This document shows positions 18,421-31,900 of a stretch of DNA of 64,000 nt, piece by piece. The position numbers and the translations under genes were made by a program. The DNA lies in NCBI GenBank assembly GCA_034509425.1, contig JAVTVJ010000464.1, positions 744,001 through 808,000 on the forward strand. Direction: 5' to 3'. Source of the stretch: Eopsaltria australis. Its lineage: Eukaryota; Chordata; Aves; Passeriformes; Petroicidae. Every line of letters begins with the position of its first letter. Position 1 is the stretch's first letter. The notes under the pieces were generated by a model that was not told where the DNA came from, ran no database searches, and worked only from the letters and a program-made list of their open reading frames with translations.

Positions 18421-21150
18421 GTCACCCTGCTCACGCCCATTGCACAGAGACTGATAAACCCCATGGCACAAAATTAACCTCTCCCCTTAGATCCAGGGAG
18501 AAGAGGGGCCCAGGTGCAGCGTGTGAGGTGGGAACACCCTGTAACCTTCATCAGCAGTAATTCTTTGATGTATTCCCCCAGGTGCACCTGGTTTGCATTC
18601 CCAGCGATTTGCTCAGTACCAGGAGTGCCCGTGTCTCACCCTGGCAGACAGTACCTCTGGATTGATGGCTCTGTGCCAGCTGCAGCAGTGCCACGTGTCC
18701 CCCTGGCACAAGGCAGTCCCTGACCCACGAGGCAGGAGGGGCCTGGGGGGCTGCTGCTCTGTGCACACCCTGACCTTCACCCCCACCTCTGATTCTTCCT
18801 TCTCCTGGGAGGTGGCAGCAGTGACTGTCCTGCTCAGAGCTCTCCTGGGAGCTGGAGGAGATGGGATCCCTTCAAAAGTGCTGTGTGTGGGGGTGAGAGT
18901 GTGCAGAGGATGACATTGCTCACAGGGGTGCAAGGGGGACAGGGCACAGGCAGCAGGTGTGAGGGGAGCATGGCATTCATCCTTCCAGCACTCTGGCTTT
19001 GGCAGTACCGGAAAAGAACAAATACCAAACTCATTTGCTTGAGGAGGAATTAATACGGTGTGAAGCCTGTAGTGGATGATTTAGGAAGTGAATTTAAAAT
19101 CTCAACACAAATAGATTTTTTTATAAGGTCAGAGGAAAGATTAAATGCTACAGACAAGCACAGCATTTGCCATTTCCAGCATCACTTTCACCACAAATAT
19201 TTTGGGCTGGCGCTGTCCACGTGGGTCTGAGGCTGCTCACCATGGCAGTGCTGGGTGAGCAGGGATGTCCCCGTGGAGGGCAGGATGCCTCACCATCCCC
19301 TTCATTTCCACATTGCTGCCAGCACATGGAAGCAGCCAGTGATGCTCCATAGTGAGAGGAAGGAGAGGTGGTGTGTGTGGCCACACTGCTGGTGGGACTG
19401 GAGAAACCAGCTGTAACTGCTCCAGGATCTGTTCCCAGACCCCTCTGGTATGCCTGCCAGTGGTGCAGGGGGAATCCAAGCTGTGGTGCTCACCTGGCAT
19501 GGTGTGTGCCCATTGCCAGTTCCTGGCTCCTCCTCCTGGTGCCTGGCAGTGACCAGGATTGATGGCAAGAGATTTGAAAGGCTCCAAATGTGGAGGTTAT
19601 AGCACTGAGCCACCCCCATCCATCACCAGCCATTCATTACCAAGTAACACCCAGCACGCTGGGCTGATTTCACACCTTATCTGAACCCAGCAGCTGTGCC
19701 CTAAATCCTGAGTGCCGACACTGTCTGGAGGAATTCGGCTGCCTGTGCTTAAAATTAGTGTTAGCATCTATCATTTCCCTACACCAAATGGCTTTTGTGT
19801 CGGCACTTGGCAGCGCTCATCCGTCACCGGGGCTCCGGGCTGCCCAGCACCGTGCCCCCTCTGTCACTGTCACAGGACCCCTTGTTGGCAAAATGTCACC
19901 CAAAGGACAAGTGCAGCAGCTTGGCCTCTCCCTTCAGCTGGCCTGCTGGCACTGCCAGCACTGAGGGTGTCCTTTGTCCCCTCGTCATGGCAGGCACCAG
20001 CTCTGCTCTCCCCGTCCCTCTAACTGCCACCAAGCATCTGGCACAGGCACAGCCTGACACGTGTCCTCTGGCACGGTGGCTCGCTGCCTCAGGTGCCACA
20101 ATGCCAGTCCAGCCATGGGGCCGGGCCCCTCTGGCCATGGTGCCCACAGCCATTCCTGGTGAGGTGAGTCACTCCTGCCAGGCTGGTGCTGCCGGAGCTG
20201 TCGGCGTGATGAAAAGCCTCCCGCAGCAATGCAGATAACATACAAGCACAGGTCAGGCGAGGCCCCTGTAGCCCATCCATCAGGCGCAGCAGCTACAGGC
20301 GCTCCTGGTGCCACCATCTGATGCACGTTATCCGGCACAAATGTGTTTCTTCCCCCAAGGTTAAACGGATGAGTGAGGTTCAGGCGCAGACAGCTCCGCC
20401 TGCCCAGCGCCGGCGATAAACGAGCTGCAAGAACCAGAGGGAAAAAAAAAGGTTTGTTTTCTGTCAAATGCTCCTTTTGATGGTGCTGGCATGAGGACGG
20501 CAGCAGTGCTGAGATGAGTGTGAGGATGGGACCTGCTCCTGGTGTGGCTGCAGGACAGCCAGCGATGGCACCGTCACAGCTGTGTTGGGTGACGGGCAAG
20601 AGCAGTGCCTTGGTGAGCTGCTGGACTATTGAGTGGCAGTGGCAGCGGGCACTTGGTGTGGCCCCAGCGTGCTGTCAAGCCGTGCTGGGACTGGCAGGGA
20701 CTGGATGGGACGGTGACGAGCCTGATCCTTCCCAGGGTGCCTGCCTGCCCTGGGCACTGTCCCAGATAGAGTGCCAGGCGGGGGTCCCCCACCCTGTGCA
20801 GTGTCCCTGCCAGGCTGCTGCTGCCCTGCTCAATGTCACACTCGGAGCCTGTCATCGTGAAAAAAGGTTTGCAGGCGATAAGCGATGGGGCTGCGGCCGC
20901 GCCGTGCCGCCCGCGCGTGATTTACTGCAGCGTCGCTAACCGAGCGCAGATTTTTCTTAATCTAAATTGAAAACTACTCAAGTAGAAAAATAATTTCATT
21001 GCTTCATCCTGAAGGGGTGGGGGGAGAGGGACGGGAAGAACTGTGCCAGGGCAGGCAGGGCCACAGCTGCTTGCAGCCCCTACACCACCATTCCCCATGG
21101 CCTTGGGCAGCTCCTGTGCTGGGGACACGTGGCAGCTGCTCCAGCTCAGG

Positions 21151-21206
21151 CAGAAAACTGGATTGTGTGGGGAGGGGGCAGAAAACTGGATTGTGTGGGG
21201 AGGGGG
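21151..21206. repeat. Perfect 28-bp tandem duplication
   Basis: The unit beginning CAGAAAACTGGATTGTGTGG occurs twice back to back without a mismatch, which suggests a recent event. Confidence 0.9.
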
Positions 21207-23339
21207 CAGCTGCCAGGACTTAGCTCTGGGGTGACAGGGCACGCCCAGTCCCAGGTGGGACACAGCCCCCCAGTGCAGGTTGATGCTGGCACAGGTGGGG
21301 ATGTGCAGCCTCACAGATAGATTGGTAATTTGGAGCACGAGTGAATTCTGGGAGCATTTGCTGAGCTGGATAATAACGTGCCCAGTGAGCTGCATCCCAT
21401 GCACGCTGCCAAATTAAAGAAATTTTTTTCTCCTTTAATTTAAAAGTCACCGTTGGGAAATCTCCACTGGCCGCAGCAGTGATTTCCCCTAGGCTGCCTT
21501 TCTGGAGAAATCTTTAATTTTGATTGTCACACTTTGTGGAGTTTATCTCAGGGAAGTAGAGCCATAAATAAGGTGCTGCTTCAGCACCCAGGCTCCAGCT
21601 GTACCAGGACAGTGAGTGGCACTGGCACGGGTGGGGAGCAGGGAGAGCCTGACCACAGCCACCCTCTCCCCTCACACCTTCCTCTTCCATCCCCACTCCA
21701 GCCCCATCTACCCTCGGCTCCATGCCTGGCTTCTCACAGCCTGATTTCACAGGTCAGCAACCTTTAATTACCCAGGCCTGTCCCCACCCCTCCCACCAAA
21801 TGATTCGTGGGTTCATGAAAATCTCATTAACCACAACACCAACAGCTGGGTTCCCGTGCTGGCACTGCACCCCTCCAGCTTCTGCCGTGCTGCGGGCTCA
21901 GCCCTGGCATCCAGCACCACAGGACCCCAGGACCAAGCATGCAGGCACCCTGGTCAGGAGCTGTGGCAGGCTTTCAGGGTGGGAAGGTGGCACTGGAGAC
22001 AGAGGGCACAGGCTGTGTTTGATCCACACTCACACCTTCACATCCCCAACTCAGCTGGGCACGGTGCTGTGGGGCTGGAATGGGTGTCATGGTTAGACTG
22101 GGGAGGTGGCAGCTCCCAGGGCTTCCCTGGCACCTCCAGCTCTGGGGAACCAGCACACAGCTCTGACAAGGGGCCTGTCCTCTCCCTCCTGGGGCCTGGG
22201 GAGGGCATCTCCCAGCAGCTTTTGAGCAATTAAGAAGTGAGAAGGGACACAGACAGCTCCCTTCGGCGCAGAGCCGGCACAGCAGTGCCGGGTGAGCTCA
22301 GGAAAGGTTACACCATTTGCATTTTACCCTTCAGTAATTCCAACACTTACGGGTGCAATTAAGCGGCAGCCTGGTGTTATGAAGCTATCAGGGCGGAGAG
22401 ACCTGAATCCCAACGAACTCCGTGTGCGTGCCCATCCCAGCCTGTTCCATCTGTCTGCGGTGACACCGCGGCGATGCCAGCAGGTCACAGGGATGGGCTG
22501 TGACTCCATCAGATGCCCATTGTTCCCTTGCTGGCAGCTCAGCCCTGATCAGGCACCTGGGTTTGATACTCATGGAGGGGAGTGAGCATTGGGATGGTGA
22601 CCACAGCAGAACCAGGAGCATGTCCAGGCTTGTGCCATACTCGTCACCACAACAAAACATCTGATCTGATGTTGCCCTCCAAAGAACAGCCCCTGGCCTG
22701 TTTTGTTTTATGTGTGAATCACTGATGCTGCAGCACTGGACAGACTGAGATGCCTGTCCCAGTGCCGGTGGCGCATCTCTCCTGTGGAACAGAATCTCCT
22801 CAGTGTTTGGTGGCCCCTGCCCTCTGTGGCTCTGTGACATTCTCCTTTCCTGCTTCAGTGGGACACCAGGCTGGGAGAGCTGCTGCCTTCCCCTTTAAGC
22901 GTCATCCCAGCTTAATTCGATGGTTTTGAGTCCCGGCTCATGATTTCTGCAGCAATTTGGGCTGAGATTTCTCTCTTTCCCTCCATTATCCACTCTGATT
23001 AACTCAGCTGGCCCTGTCAGCTCCCATTCCGGCGCGGGGAGCCCTGTGAGAGCCTGTTAAAATGCATGAGCCTATGGCAGCCGCTCCGCTGCCCAGCGAG
23101 GCTGAACCGAGGGAAGGGGCTGCAGGAGCAGGGCCGTGGTGGGGAGCTGGGGGCTGTGGGGCTCCAGGGCCGGGGTGCAGGTGCTCTAGGCGTGCCAGTG
23201 TCCCCCTCTGTCAGCATGGGGTGTCCTGGCTGGAGCTGAGCCAGGGGGGACCCCGTGGGGTGCAGGTTTCAGTCACCCCCACACACCAGGCTGTTGGGCA
23301 GCTGAATCTTCCCCATGCACAGGCTCATTTCCCATTCCA

Positions 23340-23700
23340 GCTCTGACTTGTTCCCTTTTTCTCATTTTAATAAAGACGAAAGCATCCGGAAACGCGGCTG
23401 CACCCGCCAAAGAGCGAGATCTGACATAATTAAAAAGTGGCTTCAATCAGGCTGTTTTCCTAATGGTTTGTCATATCAGCCCGCACGGCCCTGCACCCCC
23501 TGTGCTCCCAACCCCCTGAGGCATCATTTACATTTCTTAATAACCCCTCATTAATATTCATGACGTGGGGAGGGTAATAACGGCTGAGTGCACACCACTA
23601 ATTCAATTTCAGCGAGCCTCAGTGTGTTTAGTTAATCACCGGGGGACCTGGGTTACTCAGTACAATTATTTATTCGGAATTAGATCTCGAGGCATCTGGG
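23340..23700. promoter_or_regulatory. Candidate conserved non-coding element
   Basis: AT-rich segment with dense TAATAA, CATAATTAAAA and TTAATATTCATGA motifs. It differs in composition from its flanks and has no repeat signature. Function is inferred only. Confidence 0.3.
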
Positions 23701-24439
23701 TTGAAACCTGAACTCGGAATAAAATTAAACCAGGATTCTCCTCCTCCTCCCACCGTCGCTCCCAGCCATGGTTCTGAGCATCCCCTGCAGCCCTGCTTTG
23801 CTGGGGTGAGGAGCTGGTGTTTGTTTCCATGCTGGCACTGTTGCAGTGGCTGAGGTTTCTCCTGCTGTGCCCATCCAGGGAAAAGGGCCAGGAAAGGCCT
23901 GGGGACATGGTCAGCCCCAAGGGTGGCACCCCATCCCCTGTGAAAGGTGGGTTCCTGGGAACAGGAAACCAGGATTTCTGGAGTCCTCACTGTCCCAACC
24001 AAGCCAAGTCCCAGGGTTTCCTCCAGCCTGTCCAGAGCCCTCAGCCCCTTTCCCAACTTTGTGGCTTGCTCCACCTGGGAGAGGCTGGTGCCAGCCCATG
24101 CAGCACCCACCACCCAGGGCAGCTGCTCATCTCCATCCTTCATTTATTTCCTTGAGAGCTTTTTTAATACTTTGATTTTGCTCCTGGTTTCGCTTTTTCA
24201 TTCAATATTTTGCCCCTGTGCTCCAGCTCACCTTATTGGATAAAAATTCCGTTATTGAATCCTGCCCTGTAGGACTGGATGAGAATTGGCTTTCCCAGGC
24301 AGCAATGCAGTGCCCGGTTCCTCAAATTCCTGCTTTTGTTTTTTTTTTTGTTTTCCTCCTGGCCTTTGAGTCCTATCAGGGAGGTGAATTGAACATTTTC
24401 TATGTGTTTGTTTAACAAGAAGCTTGAGGCGAAAGTGCC

Positions 24440-24900
24440 AGCCTCAATTCCTGTGCTCAGGTTGGGGCTCTTCTCTACATTAAAGATTTTTGTGCGATGA
24501 GCTAATAATTATCTTCTATTTATCTCATCTTTACCATGCAGATTTGTTGAGTTAATTTTGCCATGACCGATCTCCTATATTTTCTTGAAACAACGGGGGA
24601 TGCGAGGGACTCCTTCAAAAACATTATATATTTTTTTAATTTCCTGAGCGCTCTCAAACCCGGCTCCTGCTGAGATAACCGCGTAATAGCCGCGATCATT
24701 ATGAAAAAATCCTTTTAGCTCAAAACTGTTTTTGTCAAAGCACAGTTTAAATAAATTCAGTAGGATTTCGGCCGAGTTGACTCCCTCCTAATTACTCATA
24801 TTTGTTAAACTGAGCAATGCCTCGGTGTGTCCGGGGTTCCGCGGAATTACAGAGCGATTTGGTGGCAATCAGAGGGGCTGTCACGTCGCTGCTGCCGCAC
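24440..24900. promoter_or_regulatory. Candidate conserved non-coding element
   Basis: AT-rich stretch with GCTAATAATTATC, TAATTACTCATATTTG and similar homeodomain/POU-like words, just upstream of the CTNNBL1 CpG island. Composition-based guess. Confidence 0.3.
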
Positions 24901-25049
24901 TCAGGGCCCGGTTCCTGGCCTGCTTTCAAGGTGACAGCGGTTAATGGGTATAAATAGCAGCGCGCTGTCAATAAGCGCTGCCAGCGGCCTCCTGCTCTCC
25001 CGAGCGCTGGGGAGCGCTTTTGGAAGGTTACGGAAAATGTGTCACCAGA

Positions 25050-25900
25050 AAAGGCTGACTCTCGGTGTCCCTGCCCAGGGGGGCTCTGCTGGGTGTCGCT
25101 TCCTCAGCCTGGGTGACAGCAGCGCCCGGCTCGGGGGGCACGGCGGGGACGGGCCCCCGCTCCCCACAGCGCCCGTGCCAGGGAGGGACCCCTGCCACCG
25201 GGGGTGCGCCGGGCTCTTGTCCTCTCCCTGCCCTGCACCGAGTGGCACCCGGGGACACGGCGGAGGCCCCCGAGCCCTGCCCTGGGGGTGACCCCCGAGG
25301 GCCGCGGTGGCCCCGCTGGGGCTCGCACCGTGGGGCGGGGGTGGCCCCGCTCCGCCCGCGACCATTCGCGACATCCCCGCGCTGCTTTACGGCAGAGTGG
25401 CGCCTCCCGCCGCTCCCTTTCCGGCACGGCCCCCTCCTCGCCTCGCTTTCCGGCGGTGTGGCGCCCCGCCGCCCGGTCTGCGCTGCCTGCCTTACGGCAG
25501 GTGTCGCGCGGCCACGGTGGTTTGCGACAGGTTGCCGGTGGCGGGGCCCGGTGGGTGCGATGGACGTGGGGGAGCTGCTCAGCTACCAGGTGAGCTCGGC
25601 AGCTTGGGCCCTGCTGGGGGTGTCGCGGTCCCCTGCGCTCCGCCTGCCAGCGCGGAGGTGCCCTCGTCCGTGGCCCCGCTGCGGCGGCGGCGATGCTGCT
25701 CCGGCTCCGGTGCGGCCGCGGGCCTGGGGCGGGCGCCGTGCGGGGCCTGCCCGGCCGCACTCGGTGCGCTCGTACGGGATCTGGTTAAAGTGCTGCTAAG
25801 TTTTGCGGGTCTCTCCCTCTCTTCGGAGCAGCGGTGCCCGGTGGGACCCGGTTACCGGGGGCTCCGCGGCTTTGCCGGTGTCGTTTCGGCCACAGACGGC
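25050..25900 (+). promoter_or_regulatory. CTNNBL1: CTNNBL1 CpG-island promoter
   Basis: CpG-dense block around exon 1 without a TATA box, as expected for a housekeeping gene. Two TTTCCGG words (about 25419 and 25447) fit ETS-factor sites. Short related words (TTACGGCAG, TTCCGGCGG, TTACGGCAG, TTGCGACAG) recur between 25386 and 25535. Transcription start is probably within a few hundred nt upstream of 25560. Confidence 0.75.
25560..25589 (+). CDS. CTNNBL1: CTNNBL1 exon 1
   Basis: Ten codons, MDVGELLSYQ, then donor CAG|GTGAGC. The ATG lies inside the CpG island and matches the family start exactly. Ends in phase 0. Confidence 0.95.
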
Positions 25901-28900
25901 CGGATTGGTGCCTGGAGCGAAGCCTGAGCTCGTTCCATGCATGTTCTACCATGTCTTTTCCTCCCTGTTTTATGACAAAACCCGTTCGATTTAATTTTTA
26001 TCAAAATACTTTTAGAAGTTTTCCTTATAAAAGTTTTCCTTTACTCGGAGCGTTTTCTTCCCCTTGCCCTGTGGCCATGGATTGCTCGTTGTGTGCAGGT
26101 GTTTTTGTCCCAGTAGCAGATTTCGGGTGTTCCCTGTGGATCAGGGAATGAGGGTACGGATTGCAAGAACATTTTGATACCTTGGCTGCGATAGTTTGGG
26201 CTTTGCTTCAGTTCTCAGCCCAGCTGCAGCTATGGATGAGCAAAACACCCCGAGACACGATCAGCCGTGGAAGCGTGGCCAGGTCTGCTCCTGAGCTGAG
26301 AGCATGGAATTCCTCATGGAACTCGGTGCTGTCCTGGTGTGCCTCGTTCTGCGGGGCACAAACGTGAAGGGCGTGGCTTGCCGTTCACTCCGTGTGTGCC
26401 CTTTGGGAATGCTCTGTTTAGAGATGCTCGGGGAAAAAGGGAAAGTTGCTGTTGGGTTTGAGAAGTTTCTCAGTGATTTTCCCAGTGGTGTTGAAGTGTC
26501 TGGGGTATGGCTCTGAGAGGAGTCTGTCTTTGAGAGCTCCACTGGATTCCTCCTTGGTAATCTCCAGGATGTTTCCTTCTGTGATTGCTCTGTCTCAAAC
26601 ATCCTTTCACACCCTGCTGCATCCAACAGCACAGCCCTGCTGGTCTGAGATCCGTTCCACTTCTGTATTTCTCTACCTTTTTAAAATGTGATTTCTCAAC
26701 ATCAAATTAGTATTTTCATTTCATGCATTCCTTTGATTCTTTGGTCTTCTCCACCCCAAACTGGAGGTTAGTAATGTCATCCCTTATGTGTCTGGGATGC
26801 AGGTTAAGGCTCAGAGAGGTAAACCTGAATGAACTTTGTCATTTTTTAACCAAGTTCCAGCTTGGGGTTCTGTTAGTGGTTTTTCTCTTGCTCTGAGGAT
26901 GTGATCTCCACAGGATTCCCTGCACTCTGGAGGGAAGTGTCCATCCACTCTGCTCACTTGGATTTTGTTCAGCTTTCCCTTGGATGAGCTTTCAGCACAG
27001 CAAGGGAGTGATTGCTTGTGACAGTGGGGGCTGTATTCTGCCGAGGTAGAGAAATGCTGCTTAGCTGCAGGGTATCTAAATTTTAATTTCATTTCTTGCT
27101 GCTGAAATTGTTCTTAGCTGTGGGGAAAAGCATTCTGCAGCTTTCAACCAGCTGCTGAAGTAGTTCCTGAAGGATTTGTCCTGGCTCTGAGCTCTCCTGG
27201 GCTCTCACCTGAATGCGGGTGGTTCTTGTGTCACCAGGCAAGGTGAAGCTTCAGTGAGCACTGGAATTCAGTGGTGCTGAATTCAGACCTCCAGAATTTG
27301 GTATAATGGAGAGAACAGGTGAAGGAAGTGGAGGAGCAGAAGGCAGACAAATAGCTCTGATTCTGAGAAAATGAGATTCCCTTCTGTGAGGGCATTTCCG
27401 GCTGAGAGGTGGAGAAAAATAGTTGGAAACAGCAGATTTCACTGCCTCCCATCCTGCAGGTCAGGCTCTGCCTTCGGGGAGGATGGCTTAAAGAAGGTGG
27501 CCAGGGGAGGGTGTTTTGGCAGCTCACCCAGCAGCTCCTGGCCCATTCCAGCCCTGGATTTGGGAGCTTCCCTGCTCTGGGCTGAGCTGTGGGCTGGCTC
27601 AAGGTCTCCTTGGTTGTCCTCTTGCAGGGATGGTACTGGCTGTCGGGGAGGTGGTGTGGTGCCTCACCTCTCTGATTTTAATCTCTTGCTACAAATGAGT
27701 TGGTCTTCCCAACCTCCCTCAGCACGACCCAAAATAATTGCTTTTCTCTTACACTGTTTTGAATTTTCTCCTCTAAATGTGTAATCTGTGCCCTTCGGCA
27801 AGAAGATGTTCTCCCTCAGAGCCAAACTTGGCGTGGAAGACTGCAGGCACCGTGCCACCAATTCAGCACCAAGAGTCTGCCAGAACGGGAAAAGAAACCT
27901 CTTGCAACAAAAAATACAATTAAACAGCACCTGGCCGTTTATACAAAGCTCAGGAATCCATAAACTTTATGTGTTACTGCAAAACAGTTGCAGATGGTCT
28001 AAAGTGATGATTAAATATTGCTGCTGTTTGCCCAGATCCTCCGTGTTTGGTCTCTGATTACGGAGGGTAATTAAGAGGACAAAGCCAACTCCGGGGCTAT
28101 TCAGAGTCCTCTTTCAGTTGTCTTGGGAGGGAATAAGGGAGATTATTTGAATTCTCATTAAAGGCAGATTTCATCACCGTGAGTGATCATTACAAACTGC
28201 TAATTTTTAAATGGAATGTCAGTAAAATCAAATAGCAGAAGAAGCAGTAACTAATGGGGTGAGATCGGGCTGGGTGATCTCCCCGCTGTCTGTCGGGGTA
28301 TCCATGGGGGCACATCATCATTTCTGCTGCTGGTACGGATAATTTACTGTCAAATTGCAGCGTAATGGATGCATCTGATGGTAGGGGCAGCTCGGCTGAG
28401 CTGGTTGTTGACTACTTACAGCATTATCACCCCAGTAGCTCCTCTCCTGCCAGCACTTACAAGGAGCCGACATCGGCTCAGCTGTCTGCTCCATCCCTTG
28501 GCTCTGCTCCTGGGAGTGCAGCCCCATGCTGCCAGAGCTGTCTTGGTGCTCTCACAGGGTGGCAAGTGAATCTCTAGTTTATTTCTCAAGTATTGTCTTT
28601 AGCCATCAAAACAAAGTGTGTGAAGAAAGATCCCTGTCCTGCACCTTCCTGATGTGCTCCTTGGGTGGGGTGGTTCAGAGCCTCTCAGGGGAGGCTGAAG
28701 GGCACAGGGGTTTGTTCCCCCTGAAATGAATAATCCATGTCCATTGGCACCTGTCAATGCATTTGCCTCAGTTTGTGTGATTTTGGAGCTCTTGGGGCTC
28801 TGAGATTTCTGATTTTCTTGGGGTACCAGTTCTTCCAGTTTTTAGCACTCAGATCCTGCCCCATTTAGAAGTGCTGTGTGTCATGGCTCAGGAAGAAAAA

Positions 28901-31900
28901 GCATGGAAAAGTGAGATTGATAATAGCCTGGTTTATCACAAACATTGGAAACAAAATTAGGAAGTTATTGAAGATTCCTCGGGAGATTAGGATCCCAAAC
29001 TGACAGCTGCTGTGCTGCATTCCGAGTGGCTCTTTGGGACGGGCTGGGATGTGGGCACAGAAGAGCTGCATCATTTATGAAGATTTATTTCAGATTTCAT
29101 TAACAAATAATTTCTGAGCTTCACAGTAACGAGGTTACTTACAAAACAGATACCTCAATAATATGAAACTCCTGAGTATTTCCTGAGTAATATGAAACTA
29201 CTGAGACCTCTCTAAACCTTCCTGACGTTTGGCGAAGGCTGGAGCAATCAGGATTCTGAAAAATGTGTGTTCTGATTTTGTGGGGTACTTAATCCTGATA
29301 TTAATGTGCAGTCACTGCTTGGAGGGAGCCCAGGGGTGCTTGCAGATTATTGTGCTTTGATTTAGGACGTTGTTTCCTTGTCCCCCCGTGGCACATGCAG
29401 GTGCTGCTCCTGCCACCCACACCGAGGGCTTTACCTGGCTGTGACAGACCAGCACCCGTGTCAGGTGTGTCTGGGGAAGGGCTGTACCCAAAGGCTTGGC
29501 CCCAGGGAGTGCCAGCTCAGGGTATGTCAGCTAACAGACAACCAGTACAGGAGGACTACAAGGGAAAGGGAAAAGAGAATTCTCCCTTTCCCAATTACCA
29601 GCTTCTGTTTACTTTATCATATTTTATAAACAGTAGCTTTTTTAAAACCCTTTTGTATTCATTGGTTTTTGTGTGGTGCTATCAGTGTTAGATTTAAATG
29701 AAAATGCCTGCTGAATAAATTACTGTGAATGCCCTGCATTCAACAGGAACAGAATTAAGCTTAGCTAACAAAACAATTGAAAAATGCTTTTCTTGTGCAT
29801 TTTCTAATGAATTCCAACTTCTTGCCAGATTCACCTTAGCACAACTAAGTAAAAAACCCTGCATTTTGTTTATCAAATGATTAACTTTCTCTCTTCTACC
29901 AGGAAGGCAGAACTTGTGCAGATGTCTGTGAAGCTGTGGAATTGGTTAAATAAATGTGTTTGGACACAATCTGTGTGTTTGCTGAGCGAAATGCACCAGG
30001 CTTGGTGCAGCAACCTACGGGCTTGATTCTCTCTGGTTGGTAACAGTCCTTTGCAAAACACAAATGCAAACCCAAGATGAAAATCAATAAACAGAAACTA
30101 ATGTCTGCCTTAAATCAGTTGTTCATGACTGTGCATCTCTTGTGGAATGAGCAGGACCCAGGTGTTCCACTCGGCCTTGGTTTCGTGGCTTTAATAGCGC
30201 TGGTTGGGAGCGGAGATGTTCTTAGCAAGGTTTTGCATAACATCAATAAGGAGAGGCAAAGCCTTAATGCCTGCTTAATAGCGTTTGCCCGGAATTCAAT
30301 TACTGCCTATTGCCAGGCTGCTGGCAGCGTTAATGATCGCACACAGGGCCCTTCCATGATTTATCATAATGATTCTGGTATGTGTTAGAGACGCCTCCCC
30401 CAGCAATGCATAAATACAAAAAAGGGTGAAATAATTGAGATGGAATAAAGGGTGTAAATTCTGATCTTGAGGAGTGTGTACTCAGAGGAAATGGGGTGGG
30501 TTTCGTGCTGGAGTTTTAATTCAGGTTTTGTTGTGGGTTGCAGTCCCTCCCCATGGCACGTTACTTTGCATCTGACAGACCCCCAGCTGCCTCAGCCTCT
30601 CATTACACCTCAGGCTCACCAGGGGCTTTGGTCTTTTTTAATGTTTAGAAATAAGAACGAGGAATGAGATTCCAATTCAAAATTAGGAACATCCATGGCA
30701 AATCTTGTTGAGATTTTGATGTAAATTTGGGGATTTATGTCACTAATTGCCGCATCTGTGTTTGTGACGTTAATCTGTCAAAGATGGTTTTGGAGGAGTA
30801 GGGTATTACCAAGGAGTGAATGGAAGGACATAGGAAGGGCAGGGACCCTTGTGCCATCAAGGACATTGAGTAAGGAGTATGGATTTACTGAAGTTTTTCC
30901 TTAGATGGTGTCGTTTAGAAGAGCACCTTTTCCTTGTTCCTTTCTTTATGGGGTTGCTGGTTGCTTGGGGAGTGTTTGAATTATTGGTTGTTGTCAATGA
31001 CACGTTTGTTTCCAAATGGATCTATGTGAAATTATATTTTAATGTACCTAGAATATAAGTAATAGGAATCTGCTTCAAAAAAAAAGCCCAATCCACAAAA
31101 CCCTCCAAGCAAATAAATTTTTCATTTTCACAGAATCTCTGGGTATGCTTCCATGTCATGGCTATTGAATTATGAGCTGAGTAACTGCTTTAAAAGTGCA
31201 TGGAGGCACTTTAGAAGAGTTTTAAGTCAGGAATGTACCATCCATAATGGAAATGGCAGAGAAGATACAGGGAGAAAGGAGCTTGAACAGGTCTGCCTGG
31301 GAGCGAGCAGCTACAGCTTTGATTTGTGCTGATGTGTTGTCTGGGAAACTCGATTCTGCATCTTCCCTAAAGGGGTGACAAGGTGGTAACCCTGAAAACA
31401 AGGTGATCCCAGCCAGGCTGCTGTCTGGCCTGCTTCTGAGCTATAATTGACTCCTCATGTGCTTTCTGGGGCAGGGTGGGGGGGTTTTGTATTTTTTTAC
31501 ACTTCCTGAAAGCAGCATTTTCTCTGCAGCAGATCCTTTACTGGCTTGCCATTGGTACTGGGCTGTGCTGCTGGTGCAGTGCGGGGCAGAACTGGAGCCA
31601 CAGTGGGATTCCCTTATGAACCTGGAAGCTTTAATGCCCTCTGCAGCCCAAAAGTTCCTAACCTTCCAGGGAACTGCTAATTCCCATCTTGGTGCTTACA
31701 GTAGGGCCAGACCTGGCTGGAGAATGACACTGTCACTTATTTCCTCTGCACCTTTCTTTGGATCAAACAGTCCCAGAAGGATCCCAGTCTCAGCTAAAAG
31801 GAGGGCCTGTGTTCATGGAAGCCTGATGTGACTTTTGCCATTTTAGACAAAGGGTCCCACAGAGCAGGAGAGTAGGGGCTGCCTGCTGGGTGGTGTTTTA

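Larger units (their letters stand above)
17331..25050. other. Intergenic region upstream of CTNNBL1
   Basis: 7.7 kb with no supported exon. GC-rich ordinary sequence alternates with AT-rich segments rich in TAAT/ATTA motifs that look like conserved non-coding elements (listed separately). A perfect 28-bp duplication lies at 21151-21206. Short open frames here lack splice context and family similarity. Confidence 0.5.

Noticed and set aside
25065..25927. Several 200-residue frames in the CTNNBL1 promoter
   Set aside because: Typical stop-free frames of a CpG island. Only the MDVGELLSYQ frame is supported.
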